Positions 23,580 to 31,695 of a stretch of DNA of 41,681 nt are shown in pieces. How positions within the stretch are numbered: position 1 is the stretch's first letter; each line of letters begins with the position of its first letter. The notes under the pieces are model-generated. The model ran no database searches and was not told where the DNA came from. It saw only the letters and a program-made list of their open reading frames with translations. This DNA comes from a virus, in the IMG/VR virus record IMGVR_UViG_3300048930_001427, positions 1 to 41,681 of that record. One strand, written 5' to 3'. The translations under genes and the position numbers were made by a program.

Positions 23580-25034
23580 GTGTTGAGTTGGCTCACAAAC
23601 TTGATTTCCCGTAAGCGCAACGGTGACGGAGCATCGCTCCGGCCCCACCGATTCGTTCGCGGCCGCTACGATGCGGCCTCGACCAGCGACGAAAACCGGC
23701 GGCACTGGGCAAACGCCGACGCCTTGTCGGCCAATGCCGCCAACAGCCCCGAGGTGCGGCGCGTCCTGCGGACTCGCGCCCGCTACGAAACAGCGAACAA
23801 CTCTTACGCTCGCGGCATCGTGTTGACTTTGGCCAATGACGTGGTCGGCACTGGACCGCGACTGCAATTGCTCACGGCGGACGCTGAAGCCAATCGGGCC
23901 ATCGAACGCCAGTTCATGATGTGGTCTAAGGCAACTCGACTGGCCGACAAGCTTCGCACGATGCGGATGGCTCGCGCGACCGATGGCGAAACGTTCGCGA
24001 TCTTGACAGTCAATCCGCTGCTGACAACCGCAGTGCAACTCGACCTGCGCCTGATCGAAGCCGACCAAGTCTGCTCGCCCGATTTGTCGGTGCAAGAGGC
24101 GAACAACATCGACGGCATTGTGCTCGATGAGACAGGCAACCCGGTTGAGTATCACGTCCTGCGGCGTCATCCAGGCGAAGTCGCGTACGGCGCTGGTCGC
24201 GAATTTGACCGCGTGCCGGCTTCAGTCGTCATTCATTGGTTCCGCTGCGACCGGCCGGGCCAAGTCCGCGGCATTCCCGATGTGATGCCGGCACTGCCGC
24301 TCTTCGCCCAACTGCGGCGTTTCACACTTGCCGTGCTGGCGGCCGCCGAGACCGCCGCCGACTTCGCCGGCATTCTCTACACCGACGCACCGGCCAACGG
24401 CGAAGCGGACGCCGCCGAACCATTCGAGCCAATCGAGTTGGAGAAACGAGCACTACTCACAATGCCAGGCGGCTGGCGCATGGACCAGATGAAGGCCGAG
24501 CAGCCTTCGACGACTTACGGCGAGTTCAAACGCGAAATCCTCAACGAGATCGCACGCTGCCTCAACATGCCGGCGAATGTCGCGCGGGCGGACAGTTCGG
24601 GATACAACTACGCCTCGGGTCGGCTCGATCACCAAACCTACTTCAAATCAATCCGCGTCGAGCAATCGCATCTCGAATGCGTTGTGCTCGACCGCATTCT
24701 TTCCGCCTGGCTCGACGAGGCGGCGTTGATCCCCGGCCTGATTCCTTCCGGCCTGCCGCCGTTCTCCACCTGGGACCACCAATGGTTCTGGGACGGCAGG
24801 GAGCATGTCGATCCCGCCAAGGAAGCGTCGGCGCAGGCCACGCGCTTGACCAGTCACACCACGACGCTCGCCGAGGAATACGCTCGCCGCGGGTTGGACT
24901 GGGAAGAGCAACTTCGCCAGCGAGCCAAGGAAGTTGCCCTGATGACCGAACTCGGAATCGCGCCGGCAAAGATCAGTCCAACCACGGTCCCGTCACAGGA
25001 AGAGGAGGAAGCGGATGCCGAGCGAACTCAATGA
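23580..25034 (+). CDS. Phage portal protein, lambda family
   Basis: A 484-aa portal of the lambda gpB type. N-terminal R-Y-D-A-A-x-T-S, N-S-P-E-V-R-R-V-L-R-T-R-A-R-Y-E, N-S-Y-A-R-G-I-V-L-T-L-A-N-D-V-V-G-T-G-P-R-L-Q, later V-I-H-W-F-R-x-D-R-P-G-Q-V-R-G-I-P and N-M-P-A-N-V-A-R-A-D-S-S-G-Y-N-Y-A-S-G-R are family hallmarks. It forms the dodecameric ring at the DNA entry vertex. The GTG at 23580 is used because the in-frame GTG at 23547 lies in intergenic repeat. It overlaps the capsid gene by 20 bp. Confidence 0.92.
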   Translation: MLSWLTNLISRKRNGDGASLRPHRFVRGRYDAASTSDENRRHWANADALSANAANSPEVRRVLRTRARYETANNSYARGIVLTLANDVVGTGPRLQLLTADAEANRAIERQFMMWSKATRLADKLRTMRMARATDGETFAILTVNPLLTTAVQLDLRLIEADQVCSPDLSVQEANNIDGIVLDETGNPVEYHVLRRHPGEVAYGAGREFDRVPASVVIHWFRCDRPGQVRGIPDVMPALPLFAQLRRFTLAVLAAAETAADFAGILYTDAPANGEADAAEPFEPIELEKRALLTMPGGWRMDQMKAEQPSTTYGEFKREILNEIARCLNMPANVARADSSGYNYASGRLDHQTYFKSIRVEQSHLECVVLDRILSAWLDEAALIPGLIPSGLPPFSTWDHQWFWDGREHVDPAKEASAQATRLTSHTTTLAEEYARRGLDWEEQLRQRAKEVALMTELGIAPAKISPTTVPSQEEEEADAERTQ

Positions 25035-27057
25035 ACTGCGGTTGGTAGGGCCGGCGACCGTCGAAGCGACGGCCGATGGCGCGGAGGAGACGCCGGCGCT
25101 CATTCATGTCGCCGCCTACAACGGTGGCCTGATGCGGGTCGCGGAGTTCGGCCGCGTCGTCCTCGACGTGGAAGGCATCGAATCGCCGGAACGTGTGCCC
25201 CTGCTGGCCGACCACGAAAACAGCATCGACGCGGTGCTGGGAAGTGGTACGCCGGCCCGCGCCGAAGGCCGGCTGGCCGTCAATGGCACGCTATCCCGCA
25301 CCAGTGAAAAAGCTCGCCGCGTGATCGAACTAGCCCGCGACGGCGTGCCGTTGCAGGCCAGCGTCGCTGCCGAGCCTCTGCAAACCGAACGGATCGTCAA
25401 GGGAAAGCAGGCCATCGTCAACGGCCGCACGATCCGCGCGGACGACAGCAGTTTCCTCCTCGTGAAACGCTCGCGCCTCAAGCACGTCGCCATCGTCGCC
25501 AACGGGGCGGATGACACGACAACCATCGATATCGCGGCCTCGGCCGCACAACCGCAGAAAGGTGGACTCATGCACGCAAAGCTCCGTGAATGGATTGAGG
25601 GGCGTGGCTTCTCGCCCGACAGCCTCAGCGAACAGCAAGTCACTTCGCTTCAGGCGATGTACGAGGCCGAGCGCGTCGCTCGGGAGGGTGGAGACGACGG
25701 TGAGGCGAACCAGGTGATCGAAGCGGCGCGGCGCGAGCGGGCTCGCCGCACCAAGATCAAGGGTCTGATCGCCGCGGCCATCGACAACAATCCGGGCTGC
25801 GACCTGGATGCCCTCGAACAAATCGCCGACGAGGCCATCAAGGGGGGCTGGACGATCCAGGAAACGGAACTGGCCATTCACCGCGAACTGCTCAAGCGGC
25901 CAAACGTCGGCGTTCCGCGCGCGACCACCTCCTCGTCGATTCCGACGACTCCGGTGCTGGCGGCCGCGCTACTGATGCGCTGCGGTGTGAACGACGACTG
26001 GCTGGCAAAGGACCGCGACTTCGGGCCGCAAGTGGTCGAAGCCGCTTGGAAGCGACGCAGCAGCGGCTTGCATGCGACGATTGCCGCCGCGCTCCAGGCC
26101 GATGGCAAGTCCGCGCCTCACGATGGCTTGGAACTGTTCCACGCCGTGGTCCAGCACCAGATTCAGGCCGGTTTCTCGACGGTCGATCTCCCCGGTCTGC
26201 TGGGCACCGTCGGCAATAAGCTGCTTCTCGATGCGTTTACGCGCGTGGACGGCACTTACGAGCGGATCGCGCAGCAGGCGGACTTCAACAACTTTCTCAC
26301 CTACACGATGTTCCGCCTCGACCATACGGGCGAGTTCGCCAAGGTCGGGCCGACGGGCGAGATCAAGCACGGCAAGCTGAACGAGACGACCTACACGAAT
26401 CGTCTGGAGACGCGCGGCCAGATGCTGACCTACAGCCGCGACGCCGTGATCAACGACGACGTGAACGCCTTCCAGCAACTCTTCGCGTCGGTGGGGCGTA
26501 AGGCGCGCCTGGCGGTGGAGAAAGCGCTGTACAGCGCCGTCATGGAAGCCAGTGATTCGTTCTACACGGCGGCCAAGGGCAATCGCCTCACCGGCACGTC
26601 GTTGTCGGTGGAAGGGCTGGGACTCGGCGAAGCGGCGATGCTCGGGCAAGTGGCTGCGGACGGCGACCCGATCTACAGCCAGCCGGCCATCCTGCTCGTG
26701 CCGCCGGGGCTCAAGTACCTGGCCGACCAACTGTGGACCTCGGCCACCGTGAATCAGTCGCCGGCGAACAACAAGTCGCAGGGGGTCGACAACCCGTACC
26801 GCGGGCGGTTCCGCGTCGAGTCGTCGCCTTACTTGGCGCTCGCAGGCATGCCTGGGGCGTCGAACAGCAACTGGTATCTGCTGGCCGATCCGAACAACCT
26901 GCCGGCGTTCCAGGTCGCGTACCTGCGCGGCCAGCGCCAGCCAACCATCGAAACGGCCGACGCCCAGTTCAACACGCTCGGCATTCAACTGCGGTGCTAC
27001 TTCGACTTCGGCGTCGCCCGGATCGATCATCGCGGCGCGCTGAAGGCCAGCGCGTAA
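25015..27057 (+). CDS. Prohead protease - major capsid protein fusion
   Basis: A 680-aa fused polypeptide. Residues about 20-175 look like the HK97-type prohead protease: P-L-L-A-D-H67-E-N-S-I-D-A-V-L-G-S-G and the L-Q-A-S116-V-A-A-E-P serine motif, giving a plausible His/Ser pair. Residues about 190-270 are charged and helical, like a scaffold/delta domain. Residues about 300-680 are the major capsid protein (phage Mu-like/HK97 fold), ending V-A-R-I-D-H-R-G-A. The protease would release itself and mature the shell. No stop or frameshift separates the parts. The fusion is not unique among phages but is uncommon. Confidence 0.85.
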   Translation: MPSELNELRLVGPATVEATADGAEETPALIHVAAYNGGLMRVAEFGRVVLDVEGIESPERVPLLADHENSIDAVLGSGTPARAEGRLAVNGTLSRTSEKARRVIELARDGVPLQASVAAEPLQTERIVKGKQAIVNGRTIRADDSSFLLVKRSRLKHVAIVANGADDTTTIDIAASAAQPQKGGLMHAKLREWIEGRGFSPDSLSEQQVTSLQAMYEAERVAREGGDDGEANQVIEAARRERARRTKIKGLIAAAIDNNPGCDLDALEQIADEAIKGGWTIQETELAIHRELLKRPNVGVPRATTSSSIPTTPVLAAALLMRCGVNDDWLAKDRDFGPQVVEAAWKRRSSGLHATIAAALQADGKSAPHDGLELFHAVVQHQIQAGFSTVDLPGLLGTVGNKLLLDAFTRVDGTYERIAQQADFNNFLTYTMFRLDHTGEFAKVGPTGEIKHGKLNETTYTNRLETRGQMLTYSRDAVINDDVNAFQQLFASVGRKARLAVEKALYSAVMEASDSFYTAAKGNRLTGTSLSVEGLGLGEAAMLGQVAADGDPIYSQPAILLVPPGLKYLADQLWTSATVNQSPANNKSQGVDNPYRGRFRVESSPYLALAGMPGASNSNWYLLADPNNLPAFQVAYLRGQRQPTIETADAQFNTLGIQLRCYFDFGVARIDHRGALKASA

Positions 27058-27093
27058 GGCAACCCTTAATCGTTCAATCAGGAGACGAACCTC

Positions 27094-27429
27094 ATGGCGG
27101 ATTTCATTCAGGATGGCGCGTCCATCGACTATACGCCCGGCAGCGACGTGGCGGCGGGCGACGTTATCGTGCAAGGCGATTTGGTCGGCGTGAGCAAGTC
27201 GCCCATTCCTACGGGACATGTCGGCGCCTTGGCGGTGCAAGGGGTGTTCGACTTCCCCAAGGAAGCCGAAGGAGGCGTGACCTTCGCGGTCGGAGCGATT
27301 GCCTATTGGGACGCCGCCAATAGCTTTGCGGTGGCCACCGATGGTGCGGGCGCCAACAAGCGCCTCGGGAAAGTGCTCGTCGCGGCGGCGGACGCCGATG
27401 CGCTGGTCCGGATTTTGCTCATCCCCTAA
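27094..27429 (+). CDS. DUF2190 capsid decoration-like protein
   Basis: A 111-aa beta-rich protein: D-Y-T-P-G-S-D-V-A-A-G-D-V-I-V-Q-G-D-L-V-G-V, G-A-L-A-V-Q-G-V-F-D-F-P-K, G-A-I-A-Y-W-D-A-A-N, L-G-K-V-L-V-A-A-A-D-A-D. This matches DUF2190, associated with head decoration or cement proteins. CAGGAGA lies 9-10 nt upstream of the ATG. It lies directly after the capsid gene, as expected. Confidence 0.88.
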   Translation: MADFIQDGASIDYTPGSDVAAGDVIVQGDLVGVSKSPIPTGHVGALAVQGVFDFPKEAEGGVTFAVGAIAYWDAANSFAVATDGAGANKRLGKVLVAAADADALVRILLIP

Positions 27430-27437
27430 GCGAGCAT

Positions 27438-27824
27438 GTGATCGTGGATTTGCTCAACCAAGGCTCTGCCTGGCTGCAAAGCCAGCGGAAGAAACACGCA
27501 ACGCGCGAGGTCACCTATCGGCGTGGAGCGGCGGCGACGGTCGTGCTGGCGACCGTCGGCCGCACCACGTTCGAGCAAGACAATGGGGCAGGCATCCTCC
27601 TCCACGCGCAAGTGCGGGATTACCTGATCGACACGGCGGACCTGGTGTTGGTGGGAGAAGCATCACTACCGGCCAACGGTGATCGGATCGAAGAGATCGA
27701 CGCCGGCCAAACGTTCATTTACGAAGTGCTTCCGCTCGGTGGTGAGCCCTGTTGGCGTTACAGCGATCCGTATCGACAGACCTTGCGGATTCATACCAAG
27801 TTGGTGGAAACGGAAGAGGTGTAA
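27438..27824 (+). CDS. Head-tail connector-like protein
   Basis: A 128-aa protein, GTG start, 8 bp after the decoration gene and directly abutting the next. It has alternating strands (A-A-T-V-V-L-A-T-V-G, L-I-D-T-A-D-L-V-L-V, T-F-I-Y-E-V-L-P-L-G-G) and an aromatic C-terminal segment with P-C-W-R-Y-S-D. Length, fold character and position fit a head-closure/stopper protein. The family was not named from sequence. Confidence 0.65.
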   Translation: MIVDLLNQGSAWLQSQRKKHATREVTYRRGAAATVVLATVGRTTFEQDNGAGILLHAQVRDYLIDTADLVLVGEASLPANGDRIEEIDAGQTFIYEVLPLGGEPCWRYSDPYRQTLRIHTKLVETEEV

Positions 27825-28250
27825 GTGGCCACGATCCTGCAGATTGCCGACGCGGTCGTCGCGGAGCTCAACAGCGCTACCTTCAGCCAGTCGTTGACCG
27901 CCGAACGGCACTACGTTCCCGCTTTCAAATTGCCCGATATGTATACGTTGCATGTCACCGTGGTTCCTAAAAGCATCGCCAGCAGCGCGCTCGATCGCCA
28001 GCGCAACACGTTTCTGTACGAGATCGATCTGGCCGTTCAACAACGGACCGACCAATCACCGGCGATGCTCGACGCGCTAATGACGCTCGTGGAAGAGATC
28101 GCGGATCACTTCCGCGTGGGACCGTTGGCGAGTTTTCCGGGGGCGCGGTGCGTCGAGGTGAAGAACGCGCCCGTATTCGCGCCGGAGCATCTCAATGAAC
28201 TCCGGCAATTCACTAGTTTATTGACCCTCACCTTTCGTGTGGTGCGCTAA
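27825..28250 (+). CDS. Tail terminator/completion-like protein
   Basis: A 141-aa protein, GTG start with AAGAGGTG upstream. An N-terminal helix (I-L-Q-I-A-D-A-V-V-A-E-L-N) precedes strands (T-L-H-V-T-V-V-P, Y-E-I-D-L-A-V-Q-Q-R) and a long helix (M-L-D-A-L-M-T-L-V-E-E-I-A-D-H-F). The last segment is T-S-L-L-T-L-T-F-R-V-V-R. That layout is shared by tail terminator proteins of siphoviruses. It is the last classical head-tail gene before the exported-protein insertion. Confidence 0.65.
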   Translation: MATILQIADAVVAELNSATFSQSLTAERHYVPAFKLPDMYTLHVTVVPKSIASSALDRQRNTFLYEIDLAVQQRTDQSPAMLDALMTLVEEIADHFRVGPLASFPGARCVEVKNAPVFAPEHLNELRQFTSLLTLTFRVVR

Positions 28251-28263
28251 GAAGGAGACGCGA

Positions 28264-28836
28264 ATGAAGTGGCTGTTGTCCGTGGCGGTCTTGTTATGCA
28301 CCTGTGGAGTGGCATATGCGCAAACCCTAGAGCCCCCCGATCCGCGCCTAGCAGCGGATCTGCCGCGCGAGTTGCGTGAGTGGTTTCGCAACGAGGATGG
28401 AAGCTGCGTCCAGTGCAGCCTCGGCATGTGTGGCGTGGATCAAAACGTCCCCGCCGCCGCGACCTTGCTCTGGGACACCGAGTACGGTCCACGCGAGCGA
28501 GGGGGCTCCGGTCCCTCACGGGTCGCGGCGTACAGTCAGCGTCGCGGCATACGTATATATAACGTCACCGGGCGCAACACTTGGGACTGGATGCAGTGGG
28601 CCGCTGCCTCCGGTCGGGGGGCCGCCATCGGCGCCGGAACCGCCCACTTTCAAACCTTGATGGGCTACGACCAGCGGACTGGAACCTGGTTCGTCTGCAA
28701 CAACAATAGCCCCCAGCGCATCGACGCCTACGACGAAGCTGCTTTTCGTCGTCTGCATCTGGCGAGCGGCCAGTGGGTCGTGATCTTGGATTACCCGCCG
28801 CATCCGGAGCGGCCGCACTACGTGCAGTGGTGGTAA
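28264..28836 (+). CDS. Exported papain-like cysteine protease candidate
   Basis: A 190-aa protein with a typical signal peptide (K-W-L-L-S-V-A-V-L-L-C ... A-Y-A, cleavage before Q21). The mature part has G-S-C48-V-Q-C51-S-L-G-M-C, G-A-G-T-A-H128-F-Q-T-L-M-G-Y-D, and W-F-V-C-N146-N-N-S-P. Cys, then His, then Asn in this spacing is the catalytic layout of papain/C39-like peptidases. It is too small for a multidomain enzyme. It could cleave peptidoglycan peptides at lysis or process a surface protein. AAGGAGACG precedes the ATG. It sits unexpectedly inside the head-tail module. Confidence 0.7.
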   Translation: MKWLLSVAVLLCTCGVAYAQTLEPPDPRLAADLPRELREWFRNEDGSCVQCSLGMCGVDQNVPAAATLLWDTEYGPRERGGSGPSRVAAYSQRRGIRIYNVTGRNTWDWMQWAAASGRGAAIGAGTAHFQTLMGYDQRTGTWFVCNNNSPQRIDAYDEAAFRRLHLASGQWVVILDYPPHPERPHYVQWW

Positions 28837-28878
28837 CGGACGGTTTCTATTCTTTTTAATCGCGGAGGACGTTCACTG

Positions 28879-29835
28879 ATGGGACGCATGTTTTTAGTGT
28901 TGGTGTTCAGTTGCCTGGGCGCGCTAGCGCAGGGGCAGGAAGAAGTGGATCAAGCGGAAGTGCTGCGGATGGGCGACCTGGTGCAGCACATCGATGGTAT
29001 TCGCAGCGATGGCGCGGATCATTTTGTGGCCGCGATGGCTCCACCGGCCAGTGATGCCGACAAGTGGCACATTAGCGTGCTCAGTATGCAAGGGTGTCCG
29101 GCCTGTCAAGCGCTCAAGAACCAGTGGACGACGAACGCCTGGCTGCTCGCGCTCGCCAACCCCGACGACCCGAAGCAATCGTGGGCACACTACAACATCT
29201 ATTTGCGCGAAGATCGAAGCCAGGCCTTTCGCTTCGAGAACCTCCGCATTACAGCCTATCCCACGATCGTCGTGCAACCACCACGGAGTGGTCGCTATGG
29301 CGATGCGCGCACGGTGGTGTTTCAAGCCGCCTATGGGGGCGATCCCGAGCGGCTGGCGCGCGACATCACCGGGGCCATTCGCCGGTACGTGGAGAAGTTC
29401 GCCCAAACGCAGCCGGCGCCGCAAGCGCCGTATCGATCGACCGCGGGACCGATCGGCATCCATCCGCCGTGGCAACCCGCGCCTCCAGTCGATCCGCCTA
29501 CGCCGGCAGTCACGCCGGTTTTTCCCGACGGCCGGCCGTTGGTCCCGCCGAGTCCGCCGACGCCAGATCCGACGGAAACGCCAGCGACCGGCCAGTGGGG
29601 CACCGTGGGCACAGTAGCCGCGACGTCACTCCTCACCCTGTTGTTGACCATCGGGATTCCTTGGGCGCTAAGAACCTTTCGCCAACATCGGATCAACAGC
29701 GGACAACCGACGTTTCTCTCGGACGAACAGTTCCATGCGCTGCTGACGGCGTTGAGCGCGGCCGCGACCGTCCAGACCGTGAGGAGGGCCCAGACGGTCC
29801 ACTCCGACGCGCCTGGCGGGGCATCAAGTTCATGA
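28879..29835 (+). CDS. Thioredoxin-like protein with signal peptide, proline-rich linker and TM segment
   Basis: A 318-aa protein. Signal peptide at 1-18 (F-L-V-L-V-F-S-C-L-G-A-L-A). The thioredoxin-like domain (about 50-165) has the redox motif C73-P-A-C76 in Q-G-C-P-A-C-Q-A-L-K and a cis-Pro-like T-A-Y-P-T-I. Residues about 175-240 are a proline-rich linker, residues about 243-265 a hydrophobic membrane helix, followed by a short basic/helical tail. The topology would place the thioredoxin domain outside the inner membrane and the tail inside. It may assist disulfide chemistry of the Cys-rich protease encoded upstream. GGAGG lies 10 nt before the ATG. Confidence 0.78.
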   Translation: MGRMFLVLVFSCLGALAQGQEEVDQAEVLRMGDLVQHIDGIRSDGADHFVAAMAPPASDADKWHISVLSMQGCPACQALKNQWTTNAWLLALANPDDPKQSWAHYNIYLREDRSQAFRFENLRITAYPTIVVQPPRSGRYGDARTVVFQAAYGGDPERLARDITGAIRRYVEKFAQTQPAPQAPYRSTAGPIGIHPPWQPAPPVDPPTPAVTPVFPDGRPLVPPSPPTPDPTETPATGQWGTVGTVAATSLLTLLLTIGIPWALRTFRQHRINSGQPTFLSDEQFHALLTALSAAATVQTVRRAQTVHSDAPGGASSS

Positions 29836-29957
29836 TCACCAGTTGGTGGCAACTCGCGGCCTGGACGCCGCGACTGCTCTTGGCGCTGCTGGTATTGCTG
29901 GCGGCGCTGGTGATTGCGGCCCTGGTGCGGATGGTGTGGGAGGTGTTTCGCCCATGA
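29832..29957 (+). CDS. 41-aa single-pass membrane protein
   Basis: A short gene coupled on both sides by ATGA overlaps (29832-29835 and 29954-29957). Its 41 residues are W-W-Q-L-A-A-W at the N-terminus, then one long hydrophobic helix (L-L-L-A-L-L-V-L-L-A-A-L-V-I-A-A-L-V) and a short V-W-E-V-F-R-P end. This is compatible with a small holin-like or accessory membrane peptide. Translational coupling makes it more likely to be real than its size suggests. Function is inferred from topology only. Confidence 0.6.
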   Translation: MITSWWQLAAWTPRLLLALLVLLAALVIAALVRMVWEVFRP

Positions 29958-30349
29958 TCGGCGTCAGTGTCCAGACCAAGGACGAAACCAAACGCGTTCA
30001 GGCGAAATCCCAACAGGGAAACTTTAAGAGCCTGGGACACGCGGGCGCGACCATTCGCCTGGTCGCCCGACGTAGCATTCGCCGCCGCAAGAAGGCAAGT
30101 CCGGCCGGGCAACCGCCCAGCACGCGCAAAGGGCAACTACGGGGCGCGATCATCTACGACGTGGAGCGCTCCAAAAGCGTGGTCGTGATCGGGCCCGATC
30201 ATGCCAAGGTCGGTAAGTCGGCCAGCGCCCACGAGCATGGTGGCCGGTACAAGCGCGAGCGTTATCCTCAGCGTCCTTTCATGGGGCCCGCGTTGGAACA
30301 AGTCCGCGATCGACTGCCGCAGCTGTGGGCGAATTCCGTCCAAGCCTAA
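29954..30349 (+). CDS. HK97 gp10-like tail-completion protein
   Basis: A 131-aa basic protein beginning in the stop codon of the membrane peptide gene. Basic N-terminal helix, R-K-G-Q-L-R-G-A-I, V-V-V-I-G-P-D-H-A-K-V-G, and H-E-H-G-G-R-Y-K-R-E-R-Y-P-Q-R-P-F-M-G-P-A-L are recurring features of HK97 gp10-type (head-tail or neck) proteins, particularly the R-P-F-M/L-x-P-A-L end. It returns the gene order to the standard head-tail junction after the three exported-protein genes. Confidence 0.72.
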   Translation: MIGVSVQTKDETKRVQAKSQQGNFKSLGHAGATIRLVARRSIRRRKKASPAGQPPSTRKGQLRGAIIYDVERSKSVVVIGPDHAKVGKSASAHEHGGRYKRERYPQRPFMGPALEQVRDRLPQLWANSVQA

Positions 30350-30367
30350 ACCCAGGAGAATCCTTCC

Positions 30368-30829
30368 ATGAGCACCCGTTTGGGCATGGACGCGAAACTG
30401 TACCGCAACACCGGCACGTATGTCGCGCCTGTGTGGGCGGAAGTCACCAATGTCAAAGACCTCACGTTGAATCTCGAAAAGGGAGAGGCTGACGTCACCA
30501 CCCGCGCCAATGGCGGTTGGCGGGCGACCGTGGGGACACTTAAAGACGCCAGCATCGACTTTCAAATGGTCTGGGATACGGCAGACGCCGGGTTTGCCGC
30601 GATGCAAGCGGCTTTCTTCGGCAATACGCCGATCGAGTTCGCGGTCATGGATGGCGACATGACCGATCCCGAGTCGGAAGGACTGCGAGCCACGTTTGAC
30701 ATCTTTAACTTCACCCGCAACGAAGCGCTCGAAGAGGCGATCATGGTCGACGTGACCGTCAAGCCGACCTATGCGGACAATCCGCCCGAGTGGATCAACG
30801 GCCAAGGCAGCTCCAGTTCCTCGGCCTGA
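30368..30829 (+). CDS. Major tail (tube) protein candidate
   Basis: A 153-aa beta-rich protein: G-M-D-A-K-L-Y-R-N-T-G-T-Y, W-A-E-V-T-N-V-K-D-L-T-L-N-L-E-K-G-E-A-D-V-T-T-R, then G-G-W-R-A-T-V-G-T-L-K-D-A-S-I-D-F-Q-M. The V-K-D-L-T-L ... A-D-V-T-T-R pattern is common in siphovirus tail-tube proteins. The C-terminus ends in a serine run (S-S-S-S-S-A), echoing the serine-rich tail protein further down. Position before the tail chaperones supports the call. CAGGAGAA precedes the ATG. Confidence 0.78.
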   Translation: MSTRLGMDAKLYRNTGTYVAPVWAEVTNVKDLTLNLEKGEADVTTRANGGWRATVGTLKDASIDFQMVWDTADAGFAAMQAAFFGNTPIEFAVMDGDMTDPESEGLRATFDIFNFTRNEALEEAIMVDVTVKPTYADNPPEWINGQGSSSSSA

Positions 30830-30847
30830 TAGGAGAACGGTCACCGC

Positions 30848-31468
30848 ATGAAAACTTTCACCGACAACGCCGGCCGGACCTGGACCGTGGCGATCAACGT
30901 CGATGCGATCAAGCGCGTCAAGTCGCTGCTCAGCATCAACCTGCTTGAAGCGGTCGAAGGGAAGCTGATCGAGCAACTGGTTTCCGATCCGGTCATGCTC
31001 TGCGACGTCCTGTACGTGCTGTGCCAGCCGGAAGCGGACGCCAAGAGCGTCAGCGACGAAGATTTTGGCCGCGCGATGGCGGGGGACGCCATCGATCACG
31101 GCACGACTTGCCTGTTGGAGGAACTCGTCGATTTTTTCCCGCTGGCGAAGCGTCAAGTGCTGGCCAAGGCGCTCGCCAAGCTGAAGGCCTTTCAGACGAA
31201 GGCGGTCGAGACGGCCAGCAAACGCTTGGACGACCCGCAACTCGACCGGCAGCTGGAAGAACTGCTGAATCAGAGAGAGCCGAACTTCTACCAGCGGATC
31301 AGAGAGCTACAGGAGAACGGGGCGACGGGAGAGGAGGTCGAGGCGGCATTCGAGGCCGAACGACAACGCATTCGACAGCGGATCAGGGAGGGCGAGTTAC
31401 CGGCGCTGACGCCTGGCGACTCGTCTGGCAACTCGCCGGCCTCGTCGGCATCGAGCCCGGCCCGCTGA
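30848..31468 (+). CDS. Tail assembly chaperone, first reading frame
   Basis: A 206-aa protein. The N-terminal half (T-W-T-V-A-I-N-V-D-A-I-K-R-V-K ... L-E-A-V-E-G-K-L-I-E-Q-L) and the charged helical C-terminal half (L-D-R-Q-L-E-E-L-L, E-A-A-F-E-A-E-R-Q-R-I) fit a gpG-like tail chaperone between the tube and tape measure genes. Its end overlaps a second open frame (-1) that carries the rest of a chaperone. A perfect T-TTT-TTC slippery heptamer is in frame at 31132-31138. Confidence 0.75.
   Translation: MKTFTDNAGRTWTVAINVDAIKRVKSLLSINLLEAVEGKLIEQLVSDPVMLCDVLYVLCQPEADAKSVSDEDFGRAMAGDAIDHGTTCLLEELVDFFPLAKRQVLAKALAKLKAFQTKAVETASKRLDDPQLDRQLEELLNQREPNFYQRIRELQENGATGEEVEAAFEAERQRIRQRIREGELPALTPGDSSGNSPASSASSPAR
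31132..31138 (+). promoter_or_regulatory. In-frame slippery heptamer T TTT TTC
   Basis: Within the chaperone reading frame, codons TTT TTC preceded by T form a canonical -1 slippery heptamer. A slip here would enter the frame that encodes the second chaperone part. It lies early, however, about 250 nt before the second frame looks protein-like, so a different, unidentified site nearer 31390 may be the real one. Confidence 0.35.
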
Positions 31469-31692
31469 CGCTGCGGGAACTGGTCTGGATGGCCGACGCC
31501 CGCAGGCGCGACGCGTGGCAGCACACGTCGGCGCTGCTCGCCATGCTCGCCAATATCCATCGCAACCCCAAGAAAAAGCCCCAGCCGTTCACGCCCGCAG
31601 ACTTCAACCCGCTGGCCGACGAGCGGAAAAAGCCTGTAACAGCCAAGACCGGAGTGCGGACCTTGAAAACCATTTTCGTGGATCGCAGGTGA
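31381..31692 (+). CDS. Tail assembly chaperone, second part in the -1 frame
   Basis: The -1 frame relative to the preceding chaperone is open through 31692. From about 31400 it reads D-A-W-R-L-V-W-Q-L-A-G-L-V-G-I-E-P-G-P-L-T-L-R-E-L-V-W-M-A-D, followed by H-T-S-A-L-L-A-M-L-A-N-I-H-R and P-F-T-P-A-D-F-N-P. This W...AG..G..P...T.REL pattern is that of a small phage chaperone. It has no own start codon near the conserved part. An ATG at 31489 would lose half the domain. Production by -1 frameshifting, as for lambda gpG-T, is therefore likely. The exact joint is unknown, so the start here is only the visible limit. Confidence 0.65.
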   Translation, partial: DQGGRVTGADAWRLVWQLAGLVGIEPGPLTLRELVWMADARRRDAWQHTSALLAMLANIHRNPKKKPQPFTPADFNPLADERKKPVTAKTGVRTLKTIFVDRR

Positions 31693-31695
31693 GTC

